Positions 11,858 through 24,649 of a stretch of 64,000 bases of DNA are shown one piece after another; within the stretch, counting starts at the first letter, position 1; each line of letters begins with the position of its first letter. The translations under genes and the position numbers were made by a program. The notes under the pieces were generated by a model that saw only the letters and a program-made list of their open reading frames with translations, ran no database searches and had not been told where the DNA came from. This stretch comes from Phoenix dactylifera. Taxonomy: Eukaryota; Streptophyta; Magnoliopsida; Arecales; Arecaceae. The stretch covers positions 6,016,585 through 6,080,584 of the forward strand of contig NC_052399.1 of the NCBI RefSeq assembly GCF_009389715.1, in the 5' to 3' direction.

Positions 11858-14800
11858 ATGGCAGATATTCGGTTGGGTGCTCATACTATAAAATCCCATG
11901 GAATGAAAGTGGCAAGGTTCCACATGCATGACTGGATTATTCTACTCCTCCTTGGGGTCTTAGAAATCATACTAAATGTTATAGACCCTTTTTATCGCTT
12001 TGTGGGGAAAGACATGATGACTGATCTGAAATACCCACTAAAAAGTAACACAGTGCCATTTTGGGCTGTTCCAGTATGTTCTTGCTTCTGACTAACTAAT
12101 ATCAAGTCTGGACTAGAGTTGATCTGGATCTTTTACTTGTGGTACTTAATTTATGTATTGTAACATAAAAATACCCTCTTCTTTTGTCACAGGTGATCGG
12201 AATTGTATTGCCTGCTGTGGTCTTCATTGGGATATACTTCAAAAGAAGGGATGTGTATGATTTGCATCATGCAATACTGGGTAAATCTACTTTTATTGGC
12301 CCTATTATTTTAGAATAGGTGCATTTTTGTAGTATATTAATGGATTTGCCACTTAATTATTGACATTTGCAAACAGGCCTTCTGTATTCTGTGCTTATAA
12401 CTGCAGTGATTACCGATGCAATCAAGGATGCCGTTGGTCGACCTCGGCCAGACTTTTTCTGGCGTTGTTTCCCTGATGGAAAAGAGGTGGGTCATTATTC
12501 TTGCGACCATCCTTCATTTTTTTTGGTAAATAAATTCTTATCCTGGAAATCCCTATATATGTTTCTTGCTGTCCTGCATTGCATAGCCTAAACAGCTACA
12601 GTTGATCCACATGTCATGTATAGGTCTATGATAATGTCACAACAAATGTTATATGTCATGGAGAAAAGAGTGTTATCAAGGAAGGGCACAAAAGTTTTCC
12701 AAGCGGTCATTCTTCATGTAAGTGAAACAATCAGTGTCCGCTTATTGTAGGTTGCTACTTTGACGATCTTTACTGTTGATTATGTAACTTGCAACATGGC
12801 TTATGTTTTGGTGACTTCTTGCCATATCTGATATCATGTCACATTGTACTCCTGATGTGGATTATAATAATATCCAATTATCTGCTAGTTCACTTATTTA
12901 ATATATTATATATAAATCATATATTTTTTGTCTATCTTACCTGTGTTGATGTCGCTGTTTTAGTTAATATGCAACATGAGGCGGGGTAAGAGGTTGCATG
13001 TTGGTCCATTTCATATAGTTCAACTGTCTGGAACTTCTATTTAGCCCATTAGGGCCCAGCATTGCCCTTAACTAAGTCTCCTCAAATCCACATTGAAACA
13101 GTTCACAAGTGTTGATAAGTGGATTGGTTGCATAGAGCCATTTATTGCTCTGTGCTTCATTGGCCACAAAGAACCTGTTTCTTTTGTTGTTAATGATGGG
13201 TTTGATTTTATACTACTTTAGCTATGGCATTTGCAAAGAATATTAACATGTCAGATGAAAGGCTTTTTGGGGTTTCTTTGGGGGGGGTGGGGAAGGGATT
13301 TGAATATCAAATATACAATGTGCTCACTTAATATTTAGATAGCATCTACCTTTTTTATGGAGCTGTCATCAAAGACCAGCTAGCAGTTCTTCATGCTTTT
13401 TTAAGCCATTTATAACATACTAAACTTGGACAATCATGTGAATAGATAAATTTCATTCAACCCAAAACATATAAGCGTTGCCTATGCATGCTTCCAGTAA
13501 AGATCATATGGTGAAAAATAAGTATCTAATTATAATGTATTTTTCGATCGCATTTCTGGAGTCTTTTAATGCATGTTGATGCCTTAATAATGTTAAATGT
13601 GTTGATTTTGTCTGCTTTGCATATTAAAAATGGTGAAGAATGAGTGCATATTATCTATTTCTATAGTCGATGAGTTTCTAAGCTTGTACGATATTGAGCT
13701 TATTTGGCATCATGAATGTCTTATGCTGCACTTGGCTTGTGCTTGAAAAGGCAGTTGAAGATCCTCTTGCTTTTCAGAGTACTAATCGTTTGTAAATTAG
13801 AATTTTATGGGATCATTTCATATTCTGTTTTTTGCATTATTGGTTTATATAGTAATGGGTACTAATGTGCTTCCCATCCATGCATATGCAGGTTCATTTG
13901 CAGGCCTAGGTTTTCTTGCATGGTATCTTTCTGGGAAAATCCAAGCTTTTGATCGCAGAGGCCACATTGCCAAACTTTGCATTCTGTTTCTTCCTCTACT
14001 TTGTGCATCACTTGTGGCAATTTCTCGAGTGGATGATTACTGGCATCATTGGCAAGATGTATTTGCTGGTGGCCTTTTAGGTTTGCATCTCTAGGATTGA
14101 TCATTATGGATGGTGTACTATTCTTTTTGCATTTCTTTATCATCTGTTGAGACCTTAATTGGTTTTTGCAGGATTCGTAGTTGCTTCATTTTGTTATCTG
14201 CAATTCTTCCCACCACCTTATGATGTAGATGGTATGTTTTCCATATCCTTGATTTGCTCCTTGTGCATCTATATCATTAAATGTTCTGGTTCTTTTTCTT
14301 CCTTGTGGGCCAAGTTCTAGCCATACTTAACTAGATATTGAAGTATTCTTGGGAAGTAATTTATATAAAAAATTATAATATTGTTTTTTGGATAGAAATG
14401 CTAAAAGCATAACCTTTTTTGTTTATTTGTTGGGAATGCCTTTGCTCTGTAATTACTTTTGGCATCTTGATTTCAATATAACGAGGGCTCAGGGTTGGTC
14501 AATTGCATTATAGAAATGTTAATTATTGTGGGTAGTGGCTTTCTAGAGGCTTAAAAGACAACTCATGAGATAATTATTAGACTTTGAAATTCTTTTTCGA
14601 TCAGCAGAAATAGTTATTTGTGCAAAATATGTTCTAGCTCAGTTGATGGGAATATATGCACTTCTGTAGTGATGGGACCAGACCGAACTTATATGCTAAA
14701 GAAGAAAGAGGACAGCTGATGTGATGCTGTTATATTAGACAACTGAAGAATGTTGGAATAATTGAAAAAAATTTAATAGATGAATCTCCTAATAGCAGAA

Positions 14801-17800
14801 AGTTGCCAATCTAGCTGGAAATATATGGCACGAAGGAATTAAACAAGATGGATGCGATATATCTTTGCATCTAGCTGAACTCTTTATTATTCTAAATTGT
14901 ACCTAAATTTTAATCAAAATCTATGCATTTTTCTGATTTTGAAAAATCTTTGTTTCTAGTTGAAGTATTCATGAATACGGAGTTGTATTTATGTCCAATA
15001 CATCCATAGAATAAAAAGACTAGTTTGCTTTCTGCATTGAGTCGATCTATATCTTTTTATAAGCTCTTATACTTTTCCACCTTGTCCATCTAACCTTGAA
15101 ATCAAAACCACTATGTATATACCATCTCCACATTGTCCACTATTGACATCTCTATAGCTACTCCCCTTTAGTTCCCGGTCTCCAAGGGAGAGATATAAGA
15201 GAAGTGCCCCAGGCAAAAGTTGGGGTGTTTTGTCTACTTACATATATATGTAAAAGAATCACTGAGCATATAAATCTTCATCTGCCCCTCTCCATGTCTC
15301 CATGGCTCACAGCATGCACCTTGTTATGTTTCCCACAAAAGTGAGAGTTCAGGTTCTGAAATTCTTAAATTTCTATATGATATCAGGACCCAGACGCCTC
15401 CATCTAGTGTGAGAAACCATTCCATGCTGTGAGCCCTCACCCCTTTCAGTGTTCCTTTCTTTTTACTTTATACCTTTCACGAAATCACTACCACCCATCA
15501 GTGAAAAAAGTCCTTCCTCTAATATCAGTTGTGCAAATTTTAGTATATGTGAGGGGAAAGGGATATGAATTATAGATGTAAAAAAGGACTACTTTAGCCT
15601 AATGGTAATAGCTTTGTATTGGATGACTAACCTTTGATTCTGATGCTTTGGTTGCTCATATGATGGCCATAGCAAGGCAATTGTGTTATCCAAATATTTG
15701 TTACATGCTTTGTTTAAGTGTGCCCAGAGCGCCTTTTTTCGTTAGGCAACATCAAGACGTACGCAATGCATTTACCTACATATTTTTCTGTATGGTAATA
15801 ATTGTATCAAGATCACTTTTCTCTGGGTTGTGCATTTGTTGCAGCCTCCCATTGGAACTGTTTTTTGATGTTGTGGAGAGATTGCCATGTACCAAATGAA
15901 CAATATGGCCAGCCAACTTATGCATCAATTAGTGTGATCTTTCATAATGTATATTTAGTATGCCATATTGGCCCATGGATTGCATAGGGGTTCCGATATG
16001 GTATAGAAATAAAATTCCAGTGTCCATACATAGAGTTGAACATAGTCAAACAAGAAATTGAAAGATTTCGTTGAAATTGTTCGTTTGGAAATTTGTGGCA
16101 ACATTGGGATGGCAGACGTGGATATAACTATACATTTTCAGGTGCAGTTATTATAAGCATAGGAATGACTTCACATCCACTGCAAAACTTAGAGGTGGGG
16201 GGTTGAAAACTGTAAACTTAAAATGTTGGATGTAATATAGGAAGCTTAAAATCCCTGTCTACAAAGATCACATACTTTGAAGCCTCTTGCTTATGCATCA
16301 AAACCTCCCAGATATGATCTTAGTGGCCTAATACCATATGTTGATTTTGGTGACTTGACATGTATGCTTGGGGTCCCCAAACGTGTTAATTTTCCATACA
16401 TAGGCCTAAACTGTATAATATAACCACATATATATATCTTCTTGTATACATCCACATCACTAAGCAAAGAAATAGAATATCCGAGCCTTCAAACATGGTC
16501 TTTCTACCAGCCAAGACGTAAATAAGGGTGAAAACATTACAATGGCAAATGGAGGTGCTTGATTTATGTTAAGAGCCTATCAAAAAATCCAGGCGATTAG
16601 ATGGATGGGCTCAAGAGTACACAAGCACTACAAGAGTTCTTAACCTATGCGATGTGGGACTATTATTCCTCAACACCCCTTCTCACGTATAGAGCCTGAG
16701 GAACGAAACCCGGAATGAGGGGCGACACATAGATTAATAAGTGGGAGCATGGAAGTTTTTGTAAGCAAGGAGGATCGCTGGCTCTGATAGCATGTTAAGA
16801 TCCTATCTAAAAACCTGGGTGATCTGATGGATTGGCCCAAGAGTATATAAGCACCACAAGAGTTCTTAATGTATCCGATGTGGGACTTTTATTTCTCAAC
16901 AGTATATTATAAATAACAAACCCCCCGGTGAGCAAATTGTACAGCAGGATGGTGATGCATGGACAAGTCATTTTGAGGCATATGGCTGGAATGTATTTAA
17001 GATATATGAATTTCAGGAATATTGGCTCTATCTAAAGGCTTGGAATGGGCAAAGGATGCAGGATATAAAAGTCTGGGCTGAAACAGATGCTAAAACAGAG
17101 GTCAACTTTCGGAATGAATATTTTGCATGAACTCATAAGTTCATTCTACATCTTTGGGACGTTGTTGGTCAGCTCAAGGATTTTGCATACCTTAGGGTGA
17201 GCAAATACACGGCTGATTGACTGGCAGACTGGAAAGAAGTCAGATGGTAGATGGTTGGAAATCTGGGCTTTGTCTTGATATGATGAGTTATAAGATTTGG
17301 GGGGGAGTGTACATAGTAATCTGTGTTGCAGACGGTTGAGTTAATTAGAAAGACAAAATAAAATCAAAATAAAGTTAATAACAAGGAATACAGGTCTATT
17401 GTCAGAGCTAGTTAGAGTCTTGTTGATCTGCAGCTTGTTCCAATGTCATCCACCTGGCTGCTTACGAGGTGCATAATTGTCAAATAATGCATGTCATCAA
17501 CACAATGTTTTTGTATGAACAGTTTGTTGAGCTGTTAAATATCCAAGGCATCATGACATGTCTACTTTTATAAGTATTTTATAGGACATCTATAGCTTTT
17601 TAGGCAAAACATTGTCGATGCTATCACATGATAGCTTGAAACATCAGAATAATGGAACTAATATAGCATTGCTTATACTTCATTTGTCTCAAACCTTCTC
17701 CTTTGGCACATCAGTTGTTTTTTTACTTCAGAAGTCCTTTGTCATTTGATTCTTTTAAGTGCAGGTTGGGGGCCTTTTGCATATTTCCAGATGTTGGCAG

Positions 17801-17961
17801 AGACGGGCAATAATATTCAGGGGTCAACTAATACAAATCCTCTTACTTCACGACCATCAGAGGTTGAAACTGTTTATGTTCAATCCGAGCAACAAGTTGG
17901 GATTTACATGCGAGACATAAACCCAACTCTAGACGCAATGGAAACTGGCAGGAGAGATTAA
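11858..17961 (+). CDS. LPP2: Lipid phosphate phosphatase (LPP2-type), complete; tandem copy 2
   Basis: This is a complete PAP2-superfamily lipid phosphate phosphatase, expected to dephosphorylate phosphatidic acid at a membrane. Coding exons are 11858-12073, 12193-12280, 12377-12486, 12624-12717, 13892-14080, 14172-14231 and 17765-17961 (TAA). All are GT-AG and in phase, giving 317 residues, a normal family length. The N-terminus ([10 protein letters not shown]...[12 protein letters not shown]) is typical of plant LPP2/LPP3. Catalytic motifs are C1 K118-P126 (KDAVGRPRP), C2 P164-H167 (PSGH) and C3 S214-D225 ([12 protein letters not shown]), all intact. Several hydrophobic segments give a multi-pass topology. 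The residue after PSGHSS is Cys170; copy 1 has Trp there. The last intron (14232-17764) carries an antisense TRIM element. The 3'UTR probably runs to about 18200. Copy 1 ends 5.3 kb upstream on the same strand. Confidence 0.95.
16567..16901 (-). mobile_element. TRIM retrotransposon (109-bp LTRs), antisense in LPP copy 2 intron
   Basis: Two direct repeats of exactly 109 bp (16567-16675 and 16793-16901) both begin TGTTAAGA and end CTCAACA. They flank a 117-bp interior without coding capacity. On the minus strand the 5' LTR (right copy) is followed directly by TGCTATCAGAGC, one mismatch from the tRNA-iMet primer-binding site. A purine-rich GAGAAGGGG precedes the other LTR. This is the layout of a terminal-repeat retrotransposon in miniature. 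LTRs are diverged (about 80% identical by eye), so the insertion is old. Candidate 5-bp target duplications (ATTTA and GTATA) do not match well. Each LTR holds a perfect snRNA-type USE (GTCCCACATCG, minus strand). Confidence 0.85.
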
Positions 17962-18199
17962 TTTCGGACACCGGAGGTAACATGAAATCCTCTCTAGAAA
18001 ATGGGGGTCAGTTGGTTTCCTAATCTTTCCAGTCCTGTATTCTCTTTTCACAATGTATAAAGTTTCCTCAGTGTGATTGTAAGCATGCAGAGTTTGCAAA
18101 CCCTACGCTGTCTTGGCTCCTTGCAAGGAAAGATGCAGTGTGATAGATTGTAGCGAGAAAAGCATTGTAATAGGAGTCGCATGTATGTGAAATGCAGAA

Positions 18200-19886
18200 G
18201 CTGTAGCTATATGCAATTGATTTTTTTTTTTTTGTTTGGATGCATGCAACTACAGTTTTTGCAGCTCAATATTTGTTGTAGGTATGTTGCAATTGGAATT
18301 TGCAAGTATAAAAAAGCTATCATGGTTGGATAAAACAGAACAGGTATTTTCATCGTTTAAATACGAAGGTAATGTTATCCTCCATCCCTGTACTTATGTT
18401 AATATAAATATACTATCATCCTAAAGTAAATAAATATGAAAATTAAAATAATTCTATTTGTAATACGTAATGGATCTCGCCAAGGATTGAAATTTTAATC
18501 ATCCTCCATGGCTGCGTGCCCGATAATTATGTTATACAATTTGAGGACATCAATCTTCGACCATTTGGTTGAAGAACTAAGAGTAGACTCATCAATCAGG
18601 GTTCTCCAGAGCACGAGATTTTGATAGACCAACTTGTTCTAAACGTACTCGTTATGAACGGTGTCCGAAGTAATTGTATTTCTCAGGCATTTTAAAAACA
18701 CTTCATGCGCGCATGTTGCAAGCGAGTGATCCATGTATCTTCTGGTCTCCTTGGAGGATGAGGAGGGGAGCAGACCTTAAAGTACTTGTCAATTAGGTAG
18801 CCTTGATGATGATGTGACTGTCCATCTCATATGCATCTCCACGTAGGCTTGCACCCACTGAGATTGAGCATTCTCATGTGTGTGTTTTTTTTTTTTTTTT
18901 TTTTTTGGTGAGGTGAAAATGAGCATGCTCATGCGGATGCATGCGAAGGATGCCTACAATGGTGACTTCATCAAGCTAGCCTCGATGAGTTGGATCATAT
19001 GTAATAGCTCGGATGCTCTATGGTGGTGCTCCAAGTTATTCCATCCTCCTCTGGCGGTTTATGTATGGACAATGATGTGGGGGTTGAGGAGAAGGGCACG
19101 GGTCTGCAGGTCTTCTTGGAGGGTGAGGGGGTTAGGGCAGGCCTTGGGTGGGCGGTAATGTGTGGGGCTTGGTGGAGAGTGGGACGTGGAGTAGAAACAA
19201 ATGGTCAGCATCTGATGTGTGAGAGAAGACCAGGTCTGATGGGCTCGCAAGAAACGCTGATGGGATGAGAGCCTGGGAGAGGAAAATAGATAGAATTAGA
19301 GAGCTTCAGAGAAGTCCTGGAATCGTGCAACCACCTTGAAGCACGCGCTGACTCGAGATGCGGCATCTTGTCTTGCAGCCAATCTGGGTGCAGAAAAAGT
19401 TGCTGAAACTCGGCTTTCTTTGACATTTACAGTAGTTGCAGCTGTAAGATCTCGGCTCCAGCGATCCAAACAACTCAAATACAGCAAGTTGCTGTACTCG
19501 GACTTGCGGCCAGTCCAAATACAGCAAAACAAACAGGCTTTTGCCGCCATGACTTGAAAACGCTCGACCAGATGTTACCGTCTCTTGTCATCTGGATAAA
19601 GATGTCGAGGGATCGATTCGATTGGAGTCTCCCTCAAGGGGTGGAGTGGGAATAAGATTTAAAAAAAAAAAAAAAAAAACCGACTTGAAGGATCTCAAGT
19701 ATTGGAAAGTTAACCTGCAATTGTGTATTGACTGATGCCTCTTGAGGTTTCAACCGCCATCGAACCATCTAAATGCTGTAGTTCGCTCCATTTCAAGCGG
19801 CCATTTCGATACGTGCCTCATGAAATTTAGGTGTGAAAATGATTTAACACTCCCGGAAAACCTCCCCGTGTTCGATTTTCTTCCCT

Positions 19887-19967
<81 letters not shown>

Positions 19968-20013
19968 TGTATCACCAACTTTTAGGCCACTAACAATTGA
20001 GTCAGTAAAGTAC
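18200..20013. other. Intergenic DNA, no gene recognised
   Basis: It contains poly-T at 18886-18906, poly-A at 19660-19679 and a (TA)n run at its end. Around 19310-19560 there is GC-richer text with overlapping ORFs on both strands, none with a recognisable domain. Repeated TACAGCAA motifs near 19480-19530, ending AAACAAACAGGC, hint at a decayed DNA transposon end. Confidence 0.4.
19889..19962. repeat. (TA)n microsatellite
   Basis: A TA run of about 74 bp, the longest in the window, ending about 50 bp before the left end of the Mutator-like element. Confidence 0.95.
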
Positions 20014-21018
20014 GGGATATGGCAAATTAGTCAACAATCTTGACAGACCATGCAATTTAATCAATAATCTTGATAAATCATGCCAAATCAGGAAATCGCG
20101 CTGATGGAGTTCAATGCTGTTTGCTCTTTAGTATCACATGACCGCACCTAATTTTTAGATTTGCTGATATAGCATCTTAAGGATTACATAACTCTTAAGT
20201 CTGCCCAAATTGTGAGTTACTCGAATCATCAGCATTTTAGGACGCTACATGGCTGTCCTGTCGGTGCCGGTATCTATTGCCCGGAAGAATCGGGGTGGAA
20301 TGGTGGATAGATGGGCTATTAGATAGGGATTGGCGGCAAAGGTAAGGAACGAAGGCGACGCAGCGGCGATCATGGGAGCATCGGAGGGCAAGGGTGGGGA
20401 GCAGATCAAGGGGTTCGCAGAGTGCAAGTGTTATGGATAGACAGAGGAGTGCAAGATGGCATTCGTCAAGGAAGAGATCCGCCAAACCAGGCAACAGATC
20501 TCCACTAAGGCAACAGGTCGGCATCGCCGCCGGCCAACCTGACAAAGGACCACATCGCCCACCTCCTCCGCAGGAACCTCGACACATGAGCTTCTCATGG
20601 GACTTCCGGTCGGCATTGCCGCCGGCCAACCTGGCAAAGGACCACATCGCCCACCTCCTCCGCCGGAACCTCGACACATGAGCTTCTCATGGGACTTCCG
20701 GTCGGCATCGCCGCCGGCCAACCTGGCAAAGGACCACATCGCCCACCTCCTCCGCCAGAACCTCGACACATCGGGGGCTCTCCGCTCCGCCCCAACCAGT
20801 CCCCATAGGAAGGAGGATGACAACGGTAGCCGCACAGACCGCTCACTTGCTCCCAGAGCTACTGTTCATCTCTTTCTCATTAAAATTCGACCTCGTCAGA
20901 GGCAGAGTGCAAACAATGTTAAGCTCCGTCAACGTGATTTACTGATTTGGCATGAGTTATCAAGCTTGTTGATTAAATTGCATGATTTGTCAAGTTGTTT
21001 ACTAAATTGCCACTCCCC
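20014..21018. mobile_element. Mutator-like element with long TIRs, possible Pack-MULE
   Basis: The first 110-135 bp (from GGGATATGGCAAATTAGTCA) match the reverse complement of the last 110-135 bp (GGGGAGTGGCAATTTAGTAA) at roughly 80% by eye. Shared blocks include CATGCAATTTAATCAA, CATGCCAAATCAG and TGTTTGC. Long TIRs beginning GGG with a GGCAAWTTAG core are typical of plant MULEs. The interior is GC-rich, unlike the flanks, and carries 92-bp tandem repeats but no transposase. That suggests a non-autonomous element with captured gene DNA. No convincing 9-bp target duplication is visible (GTAAAGTAC against CAAATTCAA), so insertion is old or the boundary is a few bases off. Confidence 0.7.
20519..20790. 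repeat. 92-bp tandem repeat, about three copies, inside the MULE
   Basis: Units start at 20519, 20611 and 20703 (CGGCATYGCCGCCGGCCAAC). They differ at only a few sites; the third unit breaks off in CTCGACACATCG. Because 92 is not a multiple of 3, each copy shifts frame, so long ORFs across the array are unlikely to be proteins. One frame gives NLAKDHIAHLLRRNLDT in single units, which looks more like coding sequence than the others. I cannot name its source. Confidence 0.9.
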
Positions 21019-24000
21019 CAAATTCAAAAATGCATTTTTACGAAAATGTATTTTTCCTTTTTTTTTTAAGGGTAATCTACAGGCTTTTTCAAACTGCCAT
21101 ATTCTGGGTTTATGAAATTTAACCTAATGAGGGCCGCCGGAAGCTGGGCAGGTAATTCAGATGAAGCCCATCACTCAAAGTTTCCAAGGTTTTTCACTGT
21201 AATTAACTAACAAAGGTACCAATTTGGAAGGTACACAAACTATACGTAGTTTGTGTCCAAAGCATACCATTCACATCCTAACCATACACCTTTCCTATGA
21301 ATTTAGGCACGCCGATATCTTGCCCATGCTCGAGAATGTTGTTGCTTGCATAATGTTTAGTGCTCAGAAAAACAAGTTTCACAATTGAACTTTATATCAA
21401 GTAACCTCCTCATCATTTCCCTCTCTCTTAAAAACCCAACGGCAGAGCCCCACTCCAACACTGTCAGACGCATCAATGAGCCTCACAGTAGATATCTCAT
21501 TCAACACTTCATCGCCATACTCTCAACTGTTGTTAAATGCAAACTGATGCAACTTAAAATCACTGCAGGAAGTAAGCTGCAGTGCCAGGCTATTTCAGGG
21601 AGGAAGGAAGAAGAGGGTTTGGAAAAGATGAATGCGCAGAGAAGGTGAAAATACTTCTTTAAGTATGATAAAACTAAAAATATATGGTTGAAGCTTAAGC
21701 ATATTGAAAATCCATCGACCAAACTTGTTTCATCTCATGGCACTTTGCAACTCATGGTTTTATTGCAGGTAGCAGTATGCTATCATTCAAGCCAAAGCCA
21801 AGTAGATTTTTAAACGTCACAAACTTGCAAAACATTAGCCTTTATAAAATGAAATATGAAGTCTAAATGATGAAGCACTACAAATGATGAATTGGAGAAG
21901 GTGAACACTTGCGCAAAATAGTAAAGATAACCAAGCAAAACAGATGATTTCTCTATCAGAACAATACTATTTGAGCCTGAAAACTCAAGGTGTTAAGTTT
22001 CTCCGGTCAGGTCCACGAACACAAGGAAGAGAGAGTACATTTCTCAAACAACCATAGCACTAAAATTAACCATAAAAGTCTCCTCAGATGAAAATAAATC
22101 ATATAATTACCTATGCACAAAATAGGCAATACCATCAACCAGAAATCATGAATCGAGTGATCTTGATTTTGGAGCACGGAAGGCCAATTAACTTGATCTA
22201 CATATCAAGCATCAAAATATCTTTCAGTAGACAAGACTCTTAAAGTTCACAAATAATGAACTGCCCGTGTTATAACAATTCTGCAATTCCCTAAATGTCC
22301 GAGAAAAGGGCAAGATGCAGGGGGTTGGAACGGGGGAAGGAAATATTTCTGGGGAAATAGAAGTGCTCGTAATCCAAGAAAGTGCTCATACTATTTAACT
22401 GTGACAACGACTCCAAACCCACAATTAAGGAATAACCTAGCTAAACACAGCTACAACCACTAATACATCAACTAAATTTCAAGTCCACAGTTTCACAAAA
22501 ATCAGTGTCCACAAGATGCCATTCAAAGGTTCCTAGTTCGCTTACTTATGTCTTGAACATATCAAGCATTAAAACTAGGGAACGTCTTTCAATATTATTG
22601 CGTTTCAAGAGCCAAGTAATTCAAAACACATACCCAATGTCAAGCATTACTGCATTCTTCTTATATTGCAAAAAAATTTCTGAATATATTACAATCTACC
22701 TCCAATGCAATTTCAAAAGACTACAATAATATAAGCAACATGTATATTCAGAGGTGATCAAAAGTTGCAGAACAAAAAGTAACTCATTATTAAAATATTG
22801 ATCAATATTCAACAAGTACAGATTCAGGTAATCATTAAGAGCCCACCCCCTTTGCTGCACTACCCTTGTAGGTTCTCCTAAGCATACTTGTCCACTATAA
22901 CATATACAAAAGGAACATGTACACCATAAGGATCATTTGACATGTAATTGAAGCCCGTCCTACTTGTCCCAATTATTTGGTGTCGACTGATCAAGGTCCT
23001 CTGGTAACTATAGTTTTCCTACACGGAGATTAAAACAATTAACTAAGATTTTACCCTATTATACAATATTATTAAAAAAACAATCTTAGAAAATGAACGC
23101 AATCATGCAAAACTGACATAAAAAGTGCATGTATATATAGGCTCTTCTGCATATGCAGACGAAACAAACAGATGCAGCATAAGTGGCAGTCCAACATACA
23201 AGAAAAATTAAACTATATACATGACAACGAAACCTTGTTAGATGATTACGCCATCCCTTTACAGGCCAAGACACTTAGCACATTAACTAATTAAGAAAGG
23301 CATATTTGCTACAGCTCTTCACTCCCCCACACATCTAAATTATACTTGTTAACCACTCATCTTCCTCTTTGGCAACCTCAATTATCGAGATGATTGATTC
23401 CATGGTTAGCATACAGGAGCTAAGACCAAATTAAGCCAACCACTACTCTCCCACACAGACCACATGGGCAGAACTTTATATGCAACAATCAACATGCTAA
23501 ACATGACCTAAAAATCACACAAACAACTAAAAGAATATCCTTGAGTTGAACATCATAAAACCCCATAGCACAATGTACAGATCTATATCCCTGTAAACAG
23601 TAAATCATTTACGTGGACAGTTAAGCATAACAGAATGCTCTCTGGAAAAGAATTGATCATAATTTCAATCAAACTAAGAGGGACATCATAGTCACAAGCT
23701 GCAACCAATTCACCTAATTAATGCCCTATAATATCACAAAGAGAATCACGGACCACATTCCAGCACCAGCACCAGATAAAATATGCCTGCTTTTTAACAA
23801 CATTAGTCAAAGATTGACATCATGTTCCCTTCTGATATACATTCATATGATAGTATCACTACTCCCTGTATTGCAACTAACATGATCCTAAGTGGATCCA
23901 TATAAAATCTAGAAATAACTATGCGTATTTTACTACCAGTAGGATTACTATAAAACCAAAATTTGTCAAAATAAATAAGATTAAAACTTAATTCCATACC

Positions 24001-24480
24001 TACGATTTTCAGACATACATCAATCCCCTCTTCCATAAGGATGACAAAAAAAAGTAGCATAGCATTAGCTTCAAACACGAAGAGAACACCATCAATGCAA
24101 TCTCATCAAGCCAATTTTAGAATTAATATGATAGAAGCACATTCTTATCTGACAGCACTAGTTATCTTTTTTCATCAAACTTTGTACTTGTAAAATTTCT
24201 AAACCACATTTCCTGAGGTAATATATAGGGCACTGAAAAATGAGATTTCTAGATCAAAAGAGGAAATAAAAAGAGAAACTCTCAATAGTCCTCCCAATCA
24301 CTGAAGCTACAGAACATACAATAACAGAGACAGCAAACAGAATAATTTAATGCAAAACAAATCATATAAGTGCTTGATCCAGAGTGGAAGTTCAGATCGA
24401 AACCATCAAATCCAAATCCGAAGAAGCTCTAACCATAATAAGAGAGAGTTAAAAAAACATCATCGTCTTAATCCACCAAT
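21019..24480. other. AT-rich intergenic DNA, nothing recognised
   Basis: There are only short ORFs without domain signatures and no clear TIR, LTR or RNA gene on either strand. The right end (about 24480-24650) is probably the 3'UTR of the minus-strand RPL26 gene. Confidence 0.4.
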
Positions 24481-24649
24481 ATGATATATAGCAGAAAAAT
24501 AACCAGAGTTCAAAACTCGAGCCCTTTTTTTCATCTCAGAGCCAAAATCTCCCAACTAATAATTAAAGCAAGAACCATAAACGATGATAACCGGATACGC
24601 AGAAAAAGAACGAGAACCAACAGATCTACCACTGTGACGAACCGAATGA

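Noticed and set aside
15590..15645. A-box-like TAGCCTAATGGTAATAGC in the LPP copy 2 intron, possible SINE
   Set aside because: The expected B box is too degraded (CCTTTGATTCTGA) and no tail or target duplication is visible.
16650..16886. Two perfect snRNA USE motifs on the minus strand
   Set aside because: As snRNA genes: no U1-U6 sequence follows either motif. They lie inside the TRIM LTRs and are reported there.
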